Shown here: one piece after another, positions 5,899 to 7,731 of the stretch
Numbering within the stretch: position 1 is the stretch's first letter
How the letters are laid out: each line of letters begins with the position of its first letter
DNA from: Acetobacteraceae bacterium
GTDB lineage: Bacteria > Pseudomonadota > Alphaproteobacteria > Acetobacterales > Acetobacteraceae
Direction of reading: 5' to 3'
Length of the DNA stretch: 7,731 nucleotides
Assembly: GCA_027340195.1 (NCBI GenBank)
Contig: DAHWNE010000017.1
Span: 1 to 7,731 of the forward strand
The notes under the pieces: generated by a model
Databases searched by the model: none
What the model was told of the DNA's origin: nothing
The model's input: only the letters and a program-made list of their open reading frames with translations
Position numbers and translations under genes: made by a program

Positions 5899-7371
5899 CT
5901 AGGCACGACCGAATGATCGAACGTGCTGCGCGCGGGTACGAGGTGCATTGGGCGGCGCCTCCGCCAGGCTACGGGGCGGGCAATTGGGCGTTGTCCGATC
6001 GAAATACTGATCCGCCGCCTCCGTGACCCGAAGCAGCAGGCGAATGAACAAGCCGCCCAGCAACTTCATATCCCGGATAGCCGCCAGTTCTTCACCCTCG
6101 GCGACAGGCGTGCCGTGGGCGGCTTCGTTACGCCGTCTCCAAGCGGCATCTTCATCTTCGCCGAGTTCCAGGCCGAGCGCTTCCATCAGACCCCTGAGGC
6201 GCGGCCGTTGGTCTATGCGGTTCAATAAGTCGAGCTTGGACTTCCATGCTTCTTTTGCCTCGTCAGGAGCCTCAATGCCGGCGATAGTGGTGGCCAGGTT
6301 CCTTCGGATGTTTTTCCAGACAGCGGGATCCACAGTGCATGTACGGATAGCGTCAGGACAGCTCTTGAGATAGGTGTTCTGAAGAGCTACGATCGCTGCT
6401 CCGAAAACAACCGGCGCGATATGTGGCGGCGCTGCGCAGGCATGCCAGTAGGCCCAGCTCAAGTTGGCAAGGTCCAATTTCTCGAAGTCTCTCATGAACG
6501 CCCCGACCGCCCGTGTCAGCCGCGCAGGGCTCAGCTCTCCGTCAAAGCGCGGCCCCATTGGAGCTGGTAGCTCCGTCGGCGTGTCGAAGAACCGCTTCTC
6601 CATGCTATAGGCGCTCTGCGCTAAGGTGGATATAATACACCAATTTCCGTCATAATTAGTAGTTCCTAGATAAATTAAGTATCGTCCTAGGGCCAATGAT
6701 AGGGCTGTTCTAACCTTTCTCCTAAAGGATTCATTTGGATTGCCGACAAATATGATACAGCCCGGTTTGATTGACCCGGGGCGATCCTCTGGGTGAAGAG
6801 CGCATACATAGAACGTGAATCCTTCAACGTTAAGCTTAGCTGTATTCTGGGTATAGCGTAACCTTCCATCTCGCTTCCAAACGGTAATCCGGTCGTCGAG
6901 GGTTATGCCTTCTCTCGATTCGGCGCTGACCACGCACTCGGACGAAGTGGTCGGCCAATACAAGCCCTTTAGTGGGAGGTTTTCTAACCAGTCTATGACA
7001 TAGGATACCGGATTTCTTCTCGGATTGTGTGTTTTGGCGATATGTATCTGCGCCGATTCCCGGCGCATTGTCGTGACAGATCCATTGTAAAAAGACGAAA
7101 GTTCGAACGGAATAACCCCAGAAAGTTCCGCATCTATTCCGCTAGGGTTGCTCAGCAAGACTTGCTCTGTAGAGATCCAGACCGTCCCTGGCGGGCGCAT
7201 AACCCACGCCAAATTCGCGTTAGGTGGAACCTCCGTTGTCACGATTAAGCGCAGATTTTCGTCACGCCGAATTGAAAGCCGATAAACCGGCATATGAAGA
7301 GGGCCGGGATCACGAACCTCGAAATTTCCGCCGTTTAGCAAATCGAGGCATTTTTCGGAGAGATCGACCAT
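5899..7371 (-). CDS. Uncharacterised protein with C-terminal HEPN-like domain (Apea-type, RX4H motif); candidate defence RNase
   Basis: Protein of 490 residues, not recognised by name. The N-terminal part (about 1-215) is predicted mostly beta-rich and soluble, with no signal peptide or membrane segment. Residues about 218-262 (L-S-L-A-L-G-R-Y-L-I-Y-L-G-T-T-N-Y-D-G) form a conserved-looking linker. From about 283 to 457 it is mainly helical, ending in W-R-R-R-N-E-A-A-H-G (411-420): R414-N-E-A-A-H419 is the RX4H motif of HEPN ribonucleases, with the usual polar residue after Arg. The helix S-W-A-Y-W-H-A-C (305-312) and the following P-V-V-F-G-A-A-I-V-A-L (320-330) resemble Apea-type HEPN domains, known from the anti-phage protein ApeA. 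RNA cleavage and phage defence are inference. No MNT antitoxin gene is adjacent. The start at 7371 is supported by GAGG seven bases upstream; ATG 7473 has none. Composition and codons are foreign (R230-G236 uses cga, tac, tta, att, tat, cta, gga), against about 72% GC in the flanks. A Pro/Arg-rich tail follows residue 457. Confidence 0.8.
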   Translation of the reverse strand: MVDLSEKCLDLLNGGNFEVRDPGPLHMPVYRLSIRRDENLRLIVTTEVPPNANLAWVMRPPGTVWISTEQVLLSNPSGIDAELSGVIPFELSSFYNGSVTTMRRESAQIHIAKTHNPRRNPVSYVIDWLENLPLKGLYWPTTSSECVVSAESREGITLDDRITVWKRDGRLRYTQNTAKLNVEGFTFYVCALHPEDRPGSIKPGCIIFVGNPNESFRRKVRTALSLALGRYLIYLGTTNYDGNWCIISTLAQSAYSMEKRFFDTPTELPAPMGPRFDGELSPARLTRAVGAFMRDFEKLDLANLSWAYWHACAAPPHIAPVVFGAAIVALQNTYLKSCPDAIRTCTVDPAVWKNIRRNLATTIAGIEAPDEAKEAWKSKLDLLNRIDQRPRLRGLMEALGLELGEDEDAAWRRRNEAAHGTPVAEGEELAAIRDMKLLGGLFIRLLLRVTEAADQYFDRTTPNCPPRSLAEAPPNAPRTRAQHVRSFGRA

Positions 7372-7507
7372 CGTAGAACCTCGTGATTCGATACTGCCTG
7401 TCGACTCTTGGGCGGGACCTCTAGTCTTATGGTGGAGGCAACAAAAGATAACAGAAAAACAGCCTGGCTCCATCCATATCGAAAGTCACCGTGGAATTAC
7501 CGCATTT

Positions 7508-7535
7508 TTGTTATCAATATACGAATTGTTTACAA
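7508..7535. repeat. Pair of dyad-symmetric 10-mers upstream of the HEPN gene (possible operator)
   Basis: TTGTTATCAA (7508-7517) and TTGTTTACAA (7526-7535) agree at 8 of 10 positions. TTGTTTACAA is an inverted repeat (TTGT-TT-ACAA); the other keeps the TTG/CAA ends. They are spaced 18 bp start to start, about two helical turns, and overlap the candidate promoter (one in its spacer, one at its -10). That geometry would suit a repressor, but AT-rich DNA yields such matches by chance. Confidence 0.25.
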
Positions 7536-7545
7536 CTAATATCGA
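7516..7545 (-). promoter_or_regulatory. Candidate promoter of the HEPN gene
   Basis: Minus strand: TCGATA (7545-7540, 4 of 6 to the -35 consensus), an 18-base spacer, then TATATT (7521-7516, 5 of 6 to the -10). It would give a leader of roughly 135-140 bases before the ATG at 7371. It lies in the most AT-rich line of the window, where chance -10-like matches are common, so confidence is low. Confidence 0.25.
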
Positions 7546-7578
7546 TGCTATTCTCTTCGATGCCCACAAGCACAGATC

Positions 7579-7731
7579 CTACGCCTGCTTCAGCGCGATC
7601 AACCCCCGCCGGATCTTCCGCCCCCGCTCCACCTTGTCCTCGATATACGCCGCGTCCCCCCAGCGCACCGCCCGCGCCATCGCCTGCGCGTCCTCGGTGA
7701 AGCGCGCCAGCATCTCCAGCAGCGCCTCCCG
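7579..7731 (-). CDS. Prephenate/arogenate dehydrogenase, C-terminal 50 residues (start beyond window)
   Basis: Minus-strand frame open from the window edge to a TAG at 7579-7581, giving R-E-A-L-L-E-M-L-A-R-F-T-E-D, then A-V-R-W-G-D (26-31), and ending R-K-I-R-R-G-L-I-A-L-K-Q-A. This closely matches what I know of the helical C-terminus of alphaproteobacterial TyrA/TyrC-type prephenate (cyclohexadienyl) dehydrogenases, where L-x-x-A-I-R-W-G-D and a T-R-x-I-R-R-G-I-I end are typical. The family oxidatively decarboxylates prephenate or arogenate in tyrosine synthesis. Composition is host-like (about 75% GC). Only 50 residues are visible and the catalytic domain is outside, so the call rests on tail resemblance alone; a gene symbol (tyrA or tyrC) is withheld. 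Confidence 0.62.
   Translation of the reverse strand, partial: REALLEMLARFTEDAQAMARAVRWGDAAYIEDKVERGRKIRRGLIALKQA

Larger units (their letters stand above)
7372..7578. other. AT-rich intergenic leader of the HEPN gene
   Basis: This 207-base gap lies between the dehydrogenase stop and the HEPN start. One 60-base line (7501-7560) is 30% GC and another (7441-7500) 42%, against about 75% in the flanking dehydrogenase. It holds the GAGG ribosome site just upstream of 7371, a candidate promoter and two similar dyad elements (separate entries). No intrinsic terminator for the dehydrogenase and no small coding gene is evident. A 7-bp direct repeat, TCGATGC, occurs at 7542-7548 and 7557-7563; too short to interpret alone. 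Confidence 0.55.

Noticed and set aside
5799..5948. A 50-residue N-terminal extension of the first SDR
   Set aside because: Pro-rich and non-conserved, it overlaps the HEPN 3' end; the GGGAGG site places the start at 5798.
7027..7248. A 73-codon + strand frame antisense to the HEPN gene, considered as a possible antitoxin
   Set aside because: Arg-rich with no recognisable fold or ribosome site, and lying wholly within the opposing gene; nothing supports a real antisense antitoxin.
7372..7473. A 34-residue N-terminal extension of the HEPN protein, including a Cys pair (F-C-C-L)
   Set aside because: No ribosome site before ATG 7473, whereas GAGG precedes ATG 7371; the stretch reads as untranslated leader.
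5890..7590. Target-site duplications, terminal inverted repeats or an integrase for the inserted HEPN segment
   Set aside because: I compared the two edges by eye and found no convincing flanking direct repeat, transposase, integrase or tRNA.
7491..7700. A 69-codon + strand frame near the right edge
   Set aside because: Its second half is Pro/Ser-rich and antisense to the dehydrogenase tail; no ribosome site seen.

Overview
The window is a gene-dense piece of a high-GC bacterial chromosome; 60-base lines I counted in the ordinary genes are about 70-75% GC. Codon use, protein style and gene types (an alphaproteobacterial-type chemoreceptor, a cyclohexadienyl/prephenate dehydrogenase C-terminus, paired SDRs) suggest an alphaproteobacterium, possibly Rhodospirillales/Acetobacteraceae-like. 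That placement is inference; there is no rRNA or other firm marker.

Layout. (1) Bases 1-1371, + strand: 3' part of a methyl-accepting chemotaxis protein whose start lies outside the window. (2) 1359-2141, - strand: a class II glutamine amidotransferase of the YafJ/EgtC-like type, overlapping the chemoreceptor gene tail-to-tail by 13 bp. (3) 2224-2970, + strand: a TylF/MycF-like SAM-dependent methyltransferase, divergent from the amidotransferase. (4) 5798 down to 2972, - strand: a tight three-gene run SDR - SDR - cinA-like (gaps of 2 and 11 bp), almost certainly one transcript. It ends one base from the methyltransferase stop. (5) 7371-5899, - strand: a 490-residue protein of unknown function ending in a HEPN-type domain with an intact RX4H motif. 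Its 5' half and leader are far more AT-rich (30-47% GC in counted lines) than everything around it. (6) 7731-7579, - strand: the last 50 codons of a probable prephenate/arogenate dehydrogenase (tyrosine biosynthesis), back at about 75% GC.

Reading. The amidotransferase, methyltransferase, SDRs and cinA look like ordinary chromosomal housekeeping or metabolic genes without a single shared pathway. The striking element is the compositionally foreign HEPN gene, inserted between tyrosine biosynthesis and the SDR operon. It resembles the Apea-type HEPN proteins (ApeA being an anti-phage HEPN protein): a long N-terminal region followed by a helical C-terminal domain with R-N-x-x-x-H. It stands alone, with no nucleotidyltransferase (MNT) partner, so it is a candidate single-gene RNA-targeting defence system. 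A secondary point of interest is the CinA-like protein, whose C-terminal NMN-deamidase domain has lost its signature catalytic residues. I saw no tRNA, rRNA, CRISPR array, transposase or insertion sequence.
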